DNA from: Winogradskya humida
Lineage (GTDB): Bacteria; Actinomycetota; Actinomycetes; Mycobacteriales; Micromonosporaceae
DNA: 64,000 bases
NCBI RefSeq assembly: GCF_016862215.1
Contig: NZ_BOMN01000027.1
Location: 62,001 to 126,000, forward strand
Direction: 5' to 3'
Part shown: one piece after another, positions 1 to 12,144 of the stretch
Layout of the letters: every line of letters starts with the position of its first letter
Numbering within the stretch: position 1 is the first letter of the stretch
Program-made: the position numbers and the translations under genes
Notes under the pieces: model-generated
Seen by the model: the letters and a program-made list of their open reading frames with translations, nothing else
Told to the model about the DNA's origin: nothing
The model's database searches: none

Positions 1-118
1 GCCGGTGACGGACCCCGAGGTGATCTTCCCGAAAGAGGACAAGGGCCGGGGGAAGTTCGGGCTGCGTCGCCGCAAGGACGAGGATTACGTGGACTGGGTC
101 AGCGAGCTGGGGAAGTAA
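1..118 (+). CDS. C-terminal end of an unidentified protein (cut by window edge)
   Basis: The frame beginning at base 2 is open to a TAA at 116-118 and encodes the last 38 residues of a protein whose start lies outside the window. The tail is very charged (PKEDKGRGKFGLRRRKDEDY) and ends DWVSELGK, as in a cytoplasmic tail or linker. No family can be named from so short a piece. It is the only plausible coding frame here because it ends just before the next gene's upstream region. Confidence 0.45.
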   Translation, partial: PVTDPEVIFPKEDKGRGKFGLRRRKDEDYVDWVSELGK

Positions 119-200
119 CCGGCAACGCATAGGCGAACATCAATGTAATGATGCGTCGGGGATGTTTCCCGCACCCGCCGCGGCACTCCACGATGGGTGC

Positions 201-2239
<2,039 letters not shown>

Positions 2240-2300
2240 TTACCTCCAAGTTGGACAAAACGGGCGCCGGAAGGCCGCGAAAGGCCCCGGCGAGGTGCCC

Positions 2301-3040
2301 TCAGATGAAGTGGTGCAGCGGGCCGGGTCCGGCCCCGAGCTTCCAATCACGACCGCCGAGCAGCGCCCGTGCGACGTAGGCCTTGGCAAAGGAAACGGCG
2401 TCGATCAATTCGTCACCGAGCGCCAGCCGGGCGGCGATCGCGGACGAGAACGTGCATCCCGACCCGTGGTTGTTGCGGGTCGGCACCGGCTCGCCGCGCA
2501 ACTCCAGGCGCTGCCCCTCGTAATGCAGGACGTCGACCGCGTCCTCGCTGCCGGTCACGACAACTGCGGCGTCGCCGAGAAAAGACCCGCGGAGAGCTTC
2601 GGCCTCCTGCCGATTAGGCGTGAGAATCTTCGCGTACGCGAGGAGCGGCGCAATGGCCCCCACCTCCGACAGCCGGCTCCCACTCGTAGCGACCAGCACC
2701 GGATCAACCACGAGGTTCGGCAGCCGGCCCGCCCGCTCAGCGATCACCGCGGCCACCGCCGGATCGCTGACCATGCCGGCCTTGACCGCCGCCACGGGAA
2801 AGTCCGCGAGCACCGCATCGAGCTGCGCCGCCACAATCGCCGGCGGCACCGAGTGGATCGCCGTAACCCCCAGCGTGTTCTGCGCGGTGATCGCCGTGAT
2901 CACCGAAACGCCGTACGTCCCCAGCGCCGCAAACGTCTTCAGATCAGCCTGAATCCCCGCCCCACCCCCGGAATCCGACCCCGCAACCGTCAACACCACC
3001 ACCGGCGTCACCCCGCCCGCAGCCGCGCCGGAAGCGCGCG

Positions 3041-3044
<4 letters not shown>
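2301..3044 (-). CDS. thiD: Hydroxymethylpyrimidine/phosphomethylpyrimidine kinase ThiD
   Basis: 247 aa ribokinase-fold enzyme that phosphorylates HMP and HMP-P to HMP-PP before coupling to the thiazole. It shows the N-terminal VLTVAGSDSGGGAGIQADLK signature, VVDPVLVATSGS in the middle, and the NNHGSGCTFSSAIAA anion-hole motif with its catalytic-type Asp position replaced by the local HGSGCT context usual in ThiD. The start ATG at 3044 overlaps the preceding stop as ATGA, so translation is coupled to the TenI-like gene. A longer frame upstream is only the shadow of that gene. Confidence 0.95.
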
Positions 3045-4524
<1,480 letters not shown>

Positions 4525-4528
<4 letters not shown>

Positions 4529-5529
4529 GCGAACCTCCCGGGGGCGAACGCTGCGAGCAACGGGTCGGGCCGGCCGGTGACCACGAGATCGGCGATCAGG
4601 TCGGCGGTGATGGGGGCGAGCAGGATGCCGTTGCGGTGATGACCTGCGGCGACGTAGACGTCGCCGGGCAGCCGGCCGAGCACCGGCGCGTTGTCCGGAG
4701 TGGACGGCCGGTGGCGTACGACGGTCTCGGCGAGCTCCATCTCGGCGAGTTCCGGGACGAGGTCGGTGGCCGAGCGCAGCAGTTCCAGCACGTCCCCGGC
4801 GGTGACGGTGGCGTCCGCGCGCTCGTCCTGGGTCGCGCCGACGACGATCTCGCCGTCGGCGCGCGGGACCAGGTAGACGTGCCGCCCGTCGACGTAGCCG
4901 TTGACGACGTGACGCAGCACTCCGGGCTCGCCGCGCAGCCGTAGGACCAGGCCTTTCACCGGACGGATGGGGAGCCCGGTGAGCTGGGCGGTCCCGATGC
5001 CGGCAGCGATGACGGTCGTGGTTTCCGTGGGCGTCCCGGCAACGACTCCACCGACAGCCTGCCGGAGGGCCGCGACCGTGCGACGTGGGTCGACCTGGTG
5101 ATCGTCGGGGATGAACGCACCGCCGCGGATCCGCGGTGACAGGGCTGGTTCGAGGTCACGCAGCTGCGTCGGTGTGCGAGGCACCGGATCCGCGCGAAAG
5201 GTCCACAGCCGACGCGCTTCGGCGAGATCGTCGCTGGTCAGAGCCACGTCCAGGGCACCGGTCCGGTCATAGCCGAGTTCACGCCCGGTCGCCTCGACGA
5301 GGTCGGCGGCGAACCCCGGCCAGCGCCGTGAGGACTCGAGCAGCAGCTCGGTCAGGGACTCCTGCCCGAACGAGGTCTCCCCGGCCGGTGCCAGCATCCC
5401 GGCCGCCGCGTACCAGGCGCCGTCGTCCCCGCCCCGGTCGTATACCGCGACGCTCAGACCACGTTGGATACACCGCCACGCGATGCTCAGCCCGATGATG
5501 CCCCCGCCGATGACAGCGAGGTCGGTCAC
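4525..5529 (-). CDS. thiO: Glycine oxidase ThiO
   Basis: 334 aa FAD-dependent DAO-fold oxidase that converts glycine to dehydroglycine for the thiazole. The FAD-binding Rossmann motif VIGGGIIGLSIAW is at the N-terminus; VRHRPSTPDNAPVLG and AAGHHRNGILLAP at the C-terminus are typical of glycine/D-amino-acid oxidases. The start is GTG, overlapping the thiE stop as GTGA. Using ThiO rather than ThiH implies an oxygen-dependent thiazole route, fitting an aerobic actinomycete. Confidence 0.94.
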
Positions 5530-6155
5530 GACAGCGCCTTCAGCAGCCGCTCGGTGGCCGCACCCGGATCCGCCGCTTCGGACACGGCACCCACCACCGC
5601 GATCCCGATGGCCCCGGCTCTGATCAACTCACCCGCGTTGCCGGCGGTCACCCCACCGATCGCGATCACGGGGGTACGCGGAACAGCCGCCGCAACCGCA
5701 CCCACGGCGGCGGGCCCCAGCGGCGCGGGCAGCCCCGGCTTGGTGGCCGTCAGATATGCGGGTCCGACACCGAGGTAGGTGGCGCCGTCGGCCACCGCGG
5801 CACGCGCTGATTCGGGGTCACGGCACGTCGCGCCGACCACGCCGCCCATGATTTTCCGGGCCGCCGCAACGGGAAGATCATCGGCGCCGACGTGACCGCC
5901 GTCAGCCCCGACCGCGAGTGCGATGTGCAGACGATCGTTGACCAGGCACAACACGTTTTGCGGGCGGCAGATTTCAAGGATCTCGGCTGCTAAGAGGAAC
6001 GCGGCGCGGTCGGTTATGTCGTCTTCTACGCGTACCTGAATCGCAAGCTGATCAGGCACGCCCAGCCGGAGCGACGCGGCCACCGCGGCGGTGACGACCT
6101 CGACCGGGCGTCGAGCACCCGTGATGACATGGAGACGCGGAAATACCGGGTCCAC
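5526..6155 (-). CDS. thiE: Thiamine phosphate synthase ThiE
   Basis: 209 aa, first gene of the operon. ThiE joins HMP-PP and thiazole phosphate to give thiamine phosphate. Family marks are LVNDRLHIALAVGADGGHVG, VGATCRDPESARAA and VGPAYLTATKPGLP, with a C-terminal VIAIGGVTAGNAGEL phosphate-binding loop. The usual LQLREK strand reads IQVRVED here, a mild departure. The start is a GTG at 6155, six bases after GGGAGGAG. That SD lies at the very 3' edge of the TPP riboswitch, so ligand-dependent hiding of the ribosome site is the likely control. Confidence 0.92.
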   Translation of the reverse strand: MDPVFPRLHVITGARRPVEVVTAAVAASLRLGVPDQLAIQVRVEDDITDRAAFLLAAEILEICRPQNVLCLVNDRLHIALAVGADGGHVGADDLPVAAARKIMGGVVGATCRDPESARAAVADGATYLGVGPAYLTATKPGLPAPLGPAAVGAVAAAVPRTPVIAIGGVTAGNAGELIRAGAIGIAVVGAVSEAADPGAATERLLKALS

Positions 6156-6161
6156 AACACG

Positions 6162-6257
6162 CTCCTCCCTGCGCCGGCATGATCCGGATCAGGTTCGACG
6201 GTCGGGGGCCGCGACAGCCCCCCTCTCAGCCCGGTGCACCGGACTCCCGTGGGGTTG
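6162..6257 (-). promoter_or_regulatory. TPP riboswitch (THI element)
   Basis: On the minus strand the sequence carries the conserved THI-box pieces in order: GGGAGTCCGG, the pyrimidine-sensing GGGCTGAGAGGG, a variable P3a-like stem, then CGAACCTGATCCGGATCATG and GCCGGCGCAGGGAGGAG. These are the universally conserved CUGAGA and ACCUGAUC..GGAU.AUGCC.GCG.AGGGA blocks. The SD of thiE is part of the 3' strand, and there is no terminator hairpin with a U-tract between aptamer and start, so translational control is favoured. Confidence 0.95.
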
Positions 6258-6269
6258 GTTCCGTGACGG

Positions 6270-6299
6270 ACCATAACCCCGTCGTGTCGTTTCCGTAAA
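6270..6299 (-). promoter_or_regulatory. Candidate sigma-A promoter of the thiamine operon
   Basis: Minus-strand TTTACG (6294-6299) and TATGGT (6270-6275) are separated by 18 bases and would start RNA just before the TPP aptamer. The -10 box fits TANNNT; the -35 is moderate. Confidence 0.55.
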
Positions 6300-6306
6300 G
6301 AGTTGT

Positions 6307-7962
6307 CTAGCGCACATCCCAGACGGGCTCGGGGGTCTCGACGACCTCGCCGTCGCCCTGGAACAGCACGAAGCGGTCGAAGCCCCGGGTGAACCAGCGG
6401 TCGTGCGTAACGGCGATCACCGTGCCCTCGAACGCTTTCAGGCCCTCTTCCAATGCCTCGGCCGACGCGAGGTCCAGGTTGTCCGTGGGCTCGTCGAGCA
6501 GCAGTACGGTCGCGCCGGAAAGCTCCAGCAACAGCACCAGGAATCGTGCCTGCTGACCGCCGGAAAGCGTGCCGAAAAGCTGATCGCCCTGCGCGGCCAG
6601 CTCATAACGGTTGAGCGCTTTCATCGCCCCCGCACGGTCCATTCCGGAGCGATGGTCGTCGCCGCGCCACAGAATTTCGACGAGGGTACGTTCGAGCAGC
6701 TCAGGACGGTCGTGTGTCTGCGAGAAATGCCCCGGCCTGACCCGTGCGCCGAGCCGCGCCTGACCATTGTGGGCAACGTGTGCGAGCGGTGCGCCGTCGA
6801 CCGGTTTGTTGTCGACATCCGGGCTCGAGCCGCCGGCCGCGAGCAGCCGCAGGAAATGCGATTTGCCGGTGCCGTTGGCGCCCAGTACGGCGACCCGGTC
6901 GCCGTACCAGATCTCCAGATCGAAGGGGAAAGTCAGATTCTCCAGCTCCAGGCCCGTGCACATGACGGCCCTTTTCCCCGTACGCCCACCGCGCAGATTC
7001 ATCCGCAACGACTGCTCCTTCGGGGGCACCGGCGGCGGACCGGCCTCCTCGAACTTGCGCAGCCGCGTCTGCGCCGCCTGATACCGCGAGGCCAGCCCGT
7101 CGTTGAACGCGGCCTTGGTCTTCAGCGTCAGGACCAGCTCTTTCAGCTTCTCGTGCTCCTCCTCCCAGCGGCGGCGCAGCTCCAGCAGCCGCTCGTGGCG
7201 GTCGGAGCGGGCCTCGTGCCACGACGCGAACCCACCGGGATGGATCCACGCGCCGCCGCCCTCCACGGCCACCACCCGGCCCGCGGTCTGGTTGAGCAGC
7301 TCCCGATCGTGTGAGACGAAGAGCACCGACTTGGACGACTCGCGCAGCCGCGCCTCGAGCCAGCGCTTGCCCGGCACGTCGAGGAAGTTGTCCGGCTCGT
7401 CGAGCAGCAGCACCTCGTCGCCGCCGCGCAGCAGCAGGTCGAGGGCGAACCGCTTCTGCTGGCCGCCGGAGAGGGTGCGCACCGGGCGCTCCCGGACCTG
7501 GTCCCACGGCTTGTCCAGGATCGAGACGGCCACCACGTCGAAGAGCACCTCGGCGTCGTACCCACCGGCCTCACCCCAGCCGGCCAGCGCGTTCGCATAG
7601 GCGATCTGCGCTTTCTCCGACTCGGGGGCGGCCAGCAATCGTTCGTTGGCCGTGGCCAGCTCGGCACCGGCCTTGCGCAGCGGCGGCGCGACCAGCGACA
7701 GCGCGAGGTCCTCCAGCGTGCGGTCGTCGCCGATCATGCCGATGAACTGGCGCATCACCCCGAGCCCGCCGGAGCGCGCGATCGTGCCGACCGGCACGGG
7801 GATGTCCCCGGCGACCATCCGCATCAGCGTGGTCTTGCCGGCTCCGTTCGGCCCGACCAGCGCGACCTTCGCACCCTCGCCGACCCGGAACGACACATCG
7901 GAGAAAAGCTCTCGTCCGTCCGGCAACACGAACCCGGCTCCGGAGACATCTATGTAACCCAC
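6307..7962 (-). CDS. ABC-F family ATPase (ribosome-associated type)
   Basis: 551 aa with two ABC cassettes and no membrane segments. Cassette 1 has GPNGAGKTT, LSGGQQKRFA and LLLDEPDNFLD; cassette 2 has GANGTGKS, LSGGQQARFL and LLLDEPTDNLD. A charged linker of about 80 residues between them (HERLLELRRRWEEEHEKLK) is the interdomain helix that in EttA/Uup/Vga-type proteins reaches the ribosomal E or P site. Members act in translation quality control or protect ribosomes from antibiotics; which applies cannot be told from sequence alone. The GTG start at 7962 has an AGAGGA SD. It stands alone upstream of the thiamine promoter. Confidence 0.9.
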   Translation of the reverse strand: MGYIDVSGAGFVLPDGRELFSDVSFRVGEGAKVALVGPNGAGKTTLMRMVAGDIPVPVGTIARSGGLGVMRQFIGMIGDDRTLEDLALSLVAPPLRKAGAELATANERLLAAPESEKAQIAYANALAGWGEAGGYDAEVLFDVVAVSILDKPWDQVRERPVRTLSGGQQKRFALDLLLRGGDEVLLLDEPDNFLDVPGKRWLEARLRESSKSVLFVSHDRELLNQTAGRVVAVEGGGAWIHPGGFASWHEARSDRHERLLELRRRWEEEHEKLKELVLTLKTKAAFNDGLASRYQAAQTRLRKFEEAGPPPVPPKEQSLRMNLRGGRTGKRAVMCTGLELENLTFPFDLEIWYGDRVAVLGANGTGKSHFLRLLAAGGSSPDVDNKPVDGAPLAHVAHNGQARLGARVRPGHFSQTHDRPELLERTLVEILWRGDDHRSGMDRAGAMKALNRYELAAQGDQLFGTLSGGQQARFLVLLLELSGATVLLLDEPTDNLDLASAEALEEGLKAFEGTVIAVTHDRWFTRGFDRFVLFQGDGEVVETPEPVWDVR

Positions 7963-7993
7963 GGCGCCATCCTCTCGGTCTTTGCCCCGCTGG

Positions 7994-8608
7994 TCAGGTG
8001 GTTTTCCGCGTCACCCTGAGCACCCGGAACCCCCGCTGGCTGGCCGTCCGCTCCACCACCCAGTCCAGGCCCTCCAGCCGGGTGTGCAGCGAATCACCAC
8101 CCAGGTTGCGGTTGATCACGAGCCAGGCGACACCCTGCGGCGCCAGCCGGGCCAGCCAGCGGTCGATCAGCTCGTTCAACCCCGCCTTGCCGATGTGGGT
8201 GGGCGGGTTGCTCCAGATCTGATCAAATTCGACATCGGCGGGTACGTCGTCCGGGGCGCACACTCGCACCCGGTCGGCCAGGCCCAGCGTCCCGGCGTTC
8301 TCCTCGGTCAGCGCGCGTGCCCGGGAGTTGACGTCGATGGCGTAAACGGTCACCGCGGGCGCCTCAGCGGCCAGCACGCACGTGATCGGGCCATAGCCGC
8401 AGCCGATGTCGAGGAACGTGCCGGTGGCCGAGGCGTCCGGCAGCCCGCCCTTGCGCAGCAGGACGGCCGTTCCCGGGTCCAGCCGGCCCGCGGAGAAGAC
8501 GCCGCGCGAGGCCGCGAGGGCGTAGTCACGGCCCGCCACGGTGAACTCGATCCGCTCCCGGGTCTCCGGGGCGGAAGGCTCGGCACTGAAGTAATGGTCG
8601 GCACTCAC
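7994..8608 (-). CDS. Class I SAM methyltransferase, RsmC-like
   Basis: About 204 aa from a GTG at 8608 (an ATG at 8674 would give 226 aa; the extra N-terminal 22 residues look unlike the family). Motif I is LDIGCGYGPI, and the substrate motif SNPPTHIGK corresponds to the NPPFH loop of RsmC/RsmD-type enzymes that methylate the N2 of guanine in 16S rRNA. The start MSADHYFS resembles actinobacterial homologues of the single-domain form. It follows the ABC-F gene on the same strand with 31 bases between, and both may act on ribosomes (inference). Confidence 0.85.
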   Translation of the reverse strand: MSADHYFSAEPSAPETRERIEFTVAGRDYALAASRGVFSAGRLDPGTAVLLRKGGLPDASATGTFLDIGCGYGPITCVLAAEAPAVTVYAIDVNSRARALTEENAGTLGLADRVRVCAPDDVPADVEFDQIWSNPPTHIGKAGLNELIDRWLARLAPQGVAWLVINRNLGGDSLHTRLEGLDWVVERTASQRGFRVLRVTRKTT

Positions 8609-8703
8609 CCCGCAAGTTTCCCGCCGCGGAACGACGCCGGCCGCACCGGGGTGCCGCACATCCAGTGCGTTCATCGATCACCGTGCACCCCTAACGTGAA
8701 TGC

Positions 8704-9492
8704 ATGCCTCACGCGCGCTCCGCTCATCGCGCTCCGCGCGGCCTCCTCAGCCGGCCACCCGCGCAGCACCTGAACCCCGAGCCGCCGGCGCACGAACCAC
8801 GTCAGACCCTGCAGCTGCTGCTCACGGGGCTCGCGGCGCTGATACTCACCTCGATCGTGGTGCTGGTCGGATTCTTCGTCGTCGCCGAGGAACGCCGGGG
8901 TCACGGCGGCGGCACGTCCGCCGCTCCGCGGGCCCTCTCCCCGTCGGCGATCAGCTCCCGGGAGGCCGACCCGGCGCCGCTGACCCGCAAGGAGGTCTTC
9001 CCCGCGAACGAGATCCGGATGGTCACGGGAGCCGCGCCCTACGAGGTATCGGTCACCCACGTGGACTCCGACTGCAGCCGCGCCACAACCGGCGAGCTCG
9101 ATACCCTGCTCCTCGATCACGGCTGCTCCCAGATCGTCCGGGCGAAGATGATCGCGCCGTACGGCGATTACCAGGTCACCGCGGGCATCTTCAACCTCGC
9201 CGACGACACGGGCGCCGACGAGGCGGCCTCGCTGGCGGGTCAGATCCTGGAGGCCGGGCGCGGCGGGTTCACGCCCATCGGCTCGCTCGGTGACTTCGGC
9301 GACCCCGAGGACCTGCCGCTCGCCCAGGCAGGATGGCAGGCCCGGGGGCACTTCCTGCTCTACTGCCTGATCTCCCGGCCGGACGGGCAACTAGTCACCG
9401 ACGATGACCCGTACGCCCGCCGCATCACCGCCGACATGATCGACCAGTACCTCGCCGACGATGTCCTCGCGGCGCGCTCCCTCAAGCTCTGA
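8704..9492 (+). CDS. Membrane-anchored protein of unknown function
   Basis: 262 aa. After a Pro-rich cytoplasmic stretch of about 35 residues there is one transmembrane helix (LQLLLTGLAALILTSIVVLVGFF in shortened form, residues ~37-60). The rest is a ~200-residue extracytoplasmic domain with two cysteines (DSDCSRA and DHGCSQIV) that could form a disulfide. I do not recognise the family. The ATG lies only a few bases after a CCTAACGT-like -10 region, so the transcript may be almost leaderless. It is divergent from the methyltransferase gene. Confidence 0.75.
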   Translation: MPHARSAHRAPRGLLSRPPAQHLNPEPPAHEPRQTLQLLLTGLAALILTSIVVLVGFFVVAEERRGHGGGTSAAPRALSPSAISSREADPAPLTRKEVFPANEIRMVTGAAPYEVSVTHVDSDCSRATTGELDTLLLDHGCSQIVRAKMIAPYGDYQVTAGIFNLADDTGADEAASLAGQILEAGRGGFTPIGSLGDFGDPEDLPLAQAGWQARGHFLLYCLISRPDGQLVTDDDPYARRITADMIDQYLADDVLAARSLKL

Positions 9493-9499
9493 GCCTTCT

Positions 9500-9577
9500 A
9501 CCCTCTTCTAGGCTCTCAACCGACGACCCTCTCTTAGGCTCTCAACCGACGACCCTCTTCTAGGCTCTCAACCGGCG
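9500..9577. repeat. Three tandem copies of a 26-base unit overlapping the truA 3' end
   Basis: Copies at 9500-9525, 9526-9551 and 9552-9577 differ by only a few bases (core CTTCTAGGCTCTCAACCG). The third copy contains the last codons and the TAG stop of truA, so the array looks like a duplication of the gene's end into the convergent spacer. Confidence 0.9.
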
Positions 9578-10372
9578 AGTAGCGTCAGCGCGATCCGCGT
9601 ATTCCGACTCGTCGGGGTAGCCCACCTCCACCAGCGTGAGGCCGTGTGCCGGCGCAACCGTGACCTCGCTGGAGCGTTCCCGCAGCGTCAACTGCTTCGC
9701 CGGCCAGCCCGGATCGCGCCGTCCGTCCCCCACGGTCAGCATCGCGCCGACCAGGCTGCGCACCATGGCCTGACAGAACGCGTCCGCCTGTACGGTCGCC
9801 ACGGCCACGCCGTCGGGCTCGCGACGCCAATCCAGCCGGGTGATGGCCCGTACCGTCGTCGCGTGCTCCTTGCGCTTGCAGAAGGCGGCGAAATCGTGCA
9901 GCCCGACCAGCCCCTCGGCGGCCGTGTTGAGGCGGTCCAGGTCAAGCGGGCGGAGCCAGCCCAGCGTGTCGTTGCGGCGCAGCGGCTGGGGGCCGTAGAC
10001 GGTGTCGGCGACGCGGTACTCGTACCGGCGGAATGTCGCGGAGAAGCGGGCATCGAACGTGTCCGGGACGGGAGTTATCGCGCGCACCCGGGCGTCCGCC
10101 GGCATCAACGCGGCGAGCCGGCGTAGCAGCGAATCCCGCAACGACTCCCAGAGGTCCGACGGGAGGTTCACGTGACACACCTGACCGATCGCGTGCACCC
10201 CGGCGTCCGTGCGCCCGGCCACCGTCAGGCCCAGCTCCACTTCGGGACCCGTCAGTCGCGCAAAGGCCTCCAGGAGGACACCGGCGACCGTACGCCGGGA
10301 GGGCTGCACCGCCCAGCCGGAGAAGTCGCCGCCGTCGTACGAGACATCCAGCCGCAGCCGGGTCGTGTCCAC
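9560..10372 (-). CDS. truA: tRNA pseudouridine synthase A TruA
   Basis: 270 aa. TruA makes pseudouridine 38-40 in the tRNA anticodon stem. The catalytic Asp is Asp56 in VAGRTDAGVH; FSATFRRYEYRV and AFCQAMVRSLVGAMLTVG are further family blocks. It has a GTG start at 10372 with GGACGAGA upstream. It sits at the end of the alpha cluster after rplQ, as in many actinobacteria, but a strong intrinsic terminator lies only ~22 bases before its start, so it depends on readthrough or on a promoter within the hairpin region. The stop codon lies inside a tandem repeat. Confidence 0.95.
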   Translation of the reverse strand: MDTTRLRLDVSYDGGDFSGWAVQPSRRTVAGVLLEAFARLTGPEVELGLTVAGRTDAGVHAIGQVCHVNLPSDLWESLRDSLLRRLAALMPADARVRAITPVPDTFDARFSATFRRYEYRVADTVYGPQPLRRNDTLGWLRPLDLDRLNTAAEGLVGLHDFAAFCKRKEHATTVRAITRLDWRREPDGVAVATVQADAFCQAMVRSLVGAMLTVGDGRRDPGWPAKQLTLRERSSEVTVAPAHGLTLVEVGYPDESEYADRADATRRLRA

Positions 10373-10394
10373 TCTCGTCCTGCCCCTTCATAAG

Positions 10395-10433
10395 AAAAAA
10401 CGGCCCGGCACCCCCTCGGGGTACCGGGCCGTC
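10395..10433 (-). terminator. Intrinsic terminator after rplQ
   Basis: Minus strand: a GACGGCCCGG..CCGGGCCGT stem with a short loop, followed directly by six T. A perfect Rho-independent terminator ending the alpha cluster just ahead of truA. Confidence 0.93.
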
Positions 10434-10445
10434 CTACTGCCTAGC

Positions 10446-11000
10446 TCAGGCCTTGCTGTCTTCGCCCTCGGCCTTGTCCCCGGAAGCGTTCTCCGGAGCC
10501 TCGGCGTCCTGGTCCGCGTCGTCGGCCTTCGCGGCCGGCTCGGCAGCCGGGGTCTCGTCGTCGCGGGTCAGCGCCTCGACCTTGTTCTGCTGCGCGGCGG
10601 CCTTGCGGGCCTCCTTGGACGGGCCGGTGACGGCCGCGACCTGCAGCTCCTCGACCAGCTCGATGACGGCCATGGGAGCGGCGTCACCCTTGCGCGGGCC
10701 GGTCTTGGTGATCCGGGTGTAGCCACCCGGGCGGTTGGTGTACCGCGGCGCGATCTGCTCGAAGAGCGAGTAGACGACGTCCTTGTCCCGGACGACACCC
10801 AGCACCCGGCGACGAGAGGCCAGGTCACCGCGCTTGGCCTTGGTGATCAGCTGCTCCGCCAGGGGACGAAGGCGCTTGGCCTTGGTCTCTGTCGTCTTGA
10901 TCTTCCCGTGCCGGAAGAGCTCCGTGGCCAGGTTGGCCAGCAGCAGCTTCTCGTGCGCCGGGCTGCCGCCGAGGCGGGGACCCTTGGGGGGCGTGGGCAT
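10446..11000 (-). CDS. rplQ: 50S ribosomal protein L17
   Basis: 184 aa. The first ~115 residues are the conserved L17 core ([20 protein letters not shown] at the start, [23 protein letters not shown]), which sits near the polypeptide exit of the large subunit. The remaining ~65 residues are an acidic, Ala/Glu/Asp-rich tail ([19 protein letters not shown]) common in actinobacteria and absent from E. coli. Last gene of the rpsM-rpsK-rpsD-rpoA-rplQ run, ending at a strong terminator. Confidence 0.98.
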   Translation of the reverse strand: MPTPPKGPRLGGSPAHEKLLLANLATELFRHGKIKTTETKAKRLRPLAEQLITKAKRGDLASRRRVLGVVRDKDVVYSLFEQIAPRYTNRPGGYTRITKTGPRKGDAAPMAVIELVEELQVAAVTGPSKEARKAAAQQNKVEALTRDDETPAAEPAAKADDADQDAEAPENASGDKAEGEDSKA

Positions 11001-11031
11001 TAGTGCTCCTTGTAAATGGCGGCAGCCGGAA

Positions 11032-12054
11032 TTACAGCTGCTCGGTCTCGCGGTAGTCGTCGGTGTCGTAATCCACGTCGCCGAACGAATCGACCACGTG
11101 CGCCGGGTCGAAGGACGGCGCGCTGTCCTTCAGGCCCAGGCCCATTCCGGCGAGCTTCATCTTGACCTCGTCGATCGACTTCTGACCGAAATTCCTTATA
11201 TCCAGAAGGTCGGCCTCCGTCCGCCCGATCAGTTCGCCCACGGTGTTGATGCCCTCGCGCTTGAGGCAGTTGTACGACCGGACCGTGAGGTCCAGCTCCT
11301 CGATCGGCAGGGCAAGGTCGGCGGCGAGCTGGGCGTCCTGCGGGGACGGCCCGATGTCGATGCCCTCGGCGGTCTCGTCCAGCTCGCGGCAGAGGCCGAA
11401 CAGCTCGACGAGAGTCGAGCCGGCCGACGCCAGCGCGGTGCGGGGCGAGATGGAAGCCTTGGACTCGACGTCGATGATCAGACGGTCGAAGTCGGTGCGC
11501 TGCTCGACACGGGTGGCCTCGACGCGGTAGGTCACCTTCATGACCGGCGAGTAGATCGAGTCGACCGGGATACGGCCGATCTCGGCGCCGGCGCTCTTGT
11601 TCTGCGCTGCCGTGACGTAGCCACGGCCCCGCTCGACGGTGAGCTCCATGTCGAGCCGGCCCTTGCTGTTGAGCGTGGCCAGCTTCAGGTCGGGGTTGTG
11701 CACGGACACGCCGGCCGGGGGCTGGATGTCACCAGCGGTGACATCACCCGGGCCCTGCTTGCGCAGGTACATGCTGACCGGCTCGTCGTGCTCGGAGCTG
11801 ACGGTGAGCTCCTTGACGTTCATGACCAGCTCGACAACATCCTCTTTGACACCGGGGATGGTGGTGAACTCGTGCAGAACGCCGTCGATCTTGATGCTGG
11901 TGACCGCCGCGCCCGGAATGGACGACAGCAGGGTACGCCGCAGCGAGTTGCCGAGGGTGTAGCCGAAGCCCGGCTCCAGCGGTTCGATGGTGAACCGGGA
12001 GCGGGTCTCGCTGAGCGTCTCCTCCGAGAGGGACGGCCGCTGGCTGATGAGCAC
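11032..12054 (-). CDS. rpoA: RNA polymerase alpha subunit
   Basis: 340 aa. The N-terminal domain (residues ~1-230) carries the dimerisation and beta/beta' contacts ([20 protein letters not shown]). A linker leads to the C-terminal domain with [19 protein letters not shown] and [13 protein letters not shown], the helix-hairpin-helix that binds UP elements and activators. It follows rpsD after a 90-base gap with a strong hairpin. The C-terminus is acidic ([13 protein letters not shown]). Confidence 0.99.
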   Translation of the reverse strand: MLISQRPSLSEETLSETRSRFTIEPLEPGFGYTLGNSLRRTLLSSIPGAAVTSIKIDGVLHEFTTIPGVKEDVVELVMNVKELTVSSEHDEPVSMYLRKQGPGDVTAGDIQPPAGVSVHNPDLKLATLNSKGRLDMELTVERGRGYVTAAQNKSAGAEIGRIPVDSIYSPVMKVTYRVEATRVEQRTDFDRLIIDVESKASISPRTALASAGSTLVELFGLCRELDETAEGIDIGPSPQDAQLAADLALPIEELDLTVRSYNCLKREGINTVGELIGRTEADLLDIRNFGQKSIDEVKMKLAGMGLGLKDSAPSFDPAHVVDSFGDVDYDTDDYRETEQL

Positions 12055-12105
12055 GCTGTTCTTCTTTCTGTCAGGGAAGCCGCTATTTGCTGCCCGTCGG
12101 TGTTA

Positions 12106-12137
12106 CCGGGCCGCCGGCCGTGAGGCCGGCGACCCGG
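12106..12137 (-). promoter_or_regulatory. GC-rich hairpin between rpsD and rpoA
   Basis: The segment folds as CCGGG-CGCCGGC / GCCGGCG-CCCGG with a five-base loop and no T-tract. It could be a partial terminator, a processing barrier, or a site for S4-type autogenous control; the sequence does not decide. Confidence 0.5.
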
Positions 12138-12144
12138 GAGAGCG

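Noticed and set aside
8700..9293. Second plus-strand frame inside the membrane-anchored unknown gene
   Set aside because: Shifted frame of 8704-9492, Arg/Pro-rich and without the transmembrane helix.
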